From contig JANBPU010000226.1 in NCBI GenBank assembly GCA_027575805.1, positions 1 through 18,242 of the forward strand: 18,242 bases of DNA, read 5' to 3'. Made by a program: the position numbers and the translations under genes. Each line of letters starts with the position of its first letter. Within the stretch, counting starts at the first letter, position 1. Below are positions 18,166 to 18,242 of the stretch, piece by piece. The notes beneath the pieces were generated by a model. It made no database searches and was not told the DNA's origin. It worked only from the letters and a program-made list of their open reading frames with translations. Source of the DNA: Mycoemilia scoparia. Its lineage: Eukaryota > Kickxellomycota > Kickxellomycetes > Kickxellales > Kickxellaceae.

Positions 18166-18242
18166 ACTAGCACATTGATGAATGGATAGTTTACAGAATA
18201 CAGATATGGCAGTAAACTAGCACATTGATGAATGGATAGTTT
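18143..18242. repeat. Perfect 50-bp tandem duplication at the window end
   Basis: Bases 18143-18192 and 18193-18242 are identical, and the second copy finishes on the last base of the window. The first copy contains the stop codon of the right-edge open frame. Such a pattern is typical of a contig-end assembly artefact, but a real tandem repeat cut by the window is possible. Confidence 0.95.

Noticed and set aside
1..18242. tRNA, rRNA, CRISPR array, LTR retrotransposon or transposase genes
   Set aside because: No cloverleaf-capable tRNA, regular spaced repeat array, long terminal repeats or transposase/reverse-transcriptase motifs were found by eye on either strand.

Overview
The window looks like AT-rich, gene-poor eukaryotic DNA, most likely from an early-diverging fungus. 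The evidence is one intron-containing gene for a PIN/auxin-efflux-carrier-fold transporter of the fungal ECM3-like type, canonical GT-AG introns with TACTAAT-like branch sites, dense microsatellites, and many small dispersed repeats. There are no bacterial operons, Shine-Dalgarno sites or recognisable tRNA/rRNA genes. The taxonomic call is an inference.

Layout. Positions 1-231 hold an open frame entering from the left edge that may be the tail of a gene (weak). Positions 232-2563 are non-coding and carry two members of the dispersed repeat families; one of them (2290-2400) sits in the promoter region of the transporter. The only confident gene is at 2564-4461: a 36-nt first exon, a 239-nt intron, and a long second exon, giving a predicted 552-residue, 10-helix membrane transporter. 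From 17 nt after its stop codon to about 7.1 kb, the DNA is rich in a repeat called here family P (copies at 1411, 4478, 4921, 5854 and 6942) and a palindromic MITE-like family called here family M (copies at 884, 2290, 5060, 6828, 9725, 11481 and 14170). In two places P and M are joined at the same junction into a unit of about 260 bp, and P contains stretches resembling Pol III box A and box B. This composite is the most interesting item in the window.

From about 7.1 kb to 17.8 kb I see no gene I can defend. The stretch holds microsatellites, foldback hairpins (7254-7346, 8581-8647, 11274-11358, 16211-16321) and further M copies. At the right edge, 17824-18165 is an open frame that may be the 3' end of a seven-transmembrane-receptor-like gene. 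It contains a very intron-like 63-nt segment with no stop codon. The window ends exactly at the end of a perfect 50-bp tandem duplication.

No pathway links these genes. The biology visible here is one fungal-type transporter embedded in short, probably non-autonomous, repeats.
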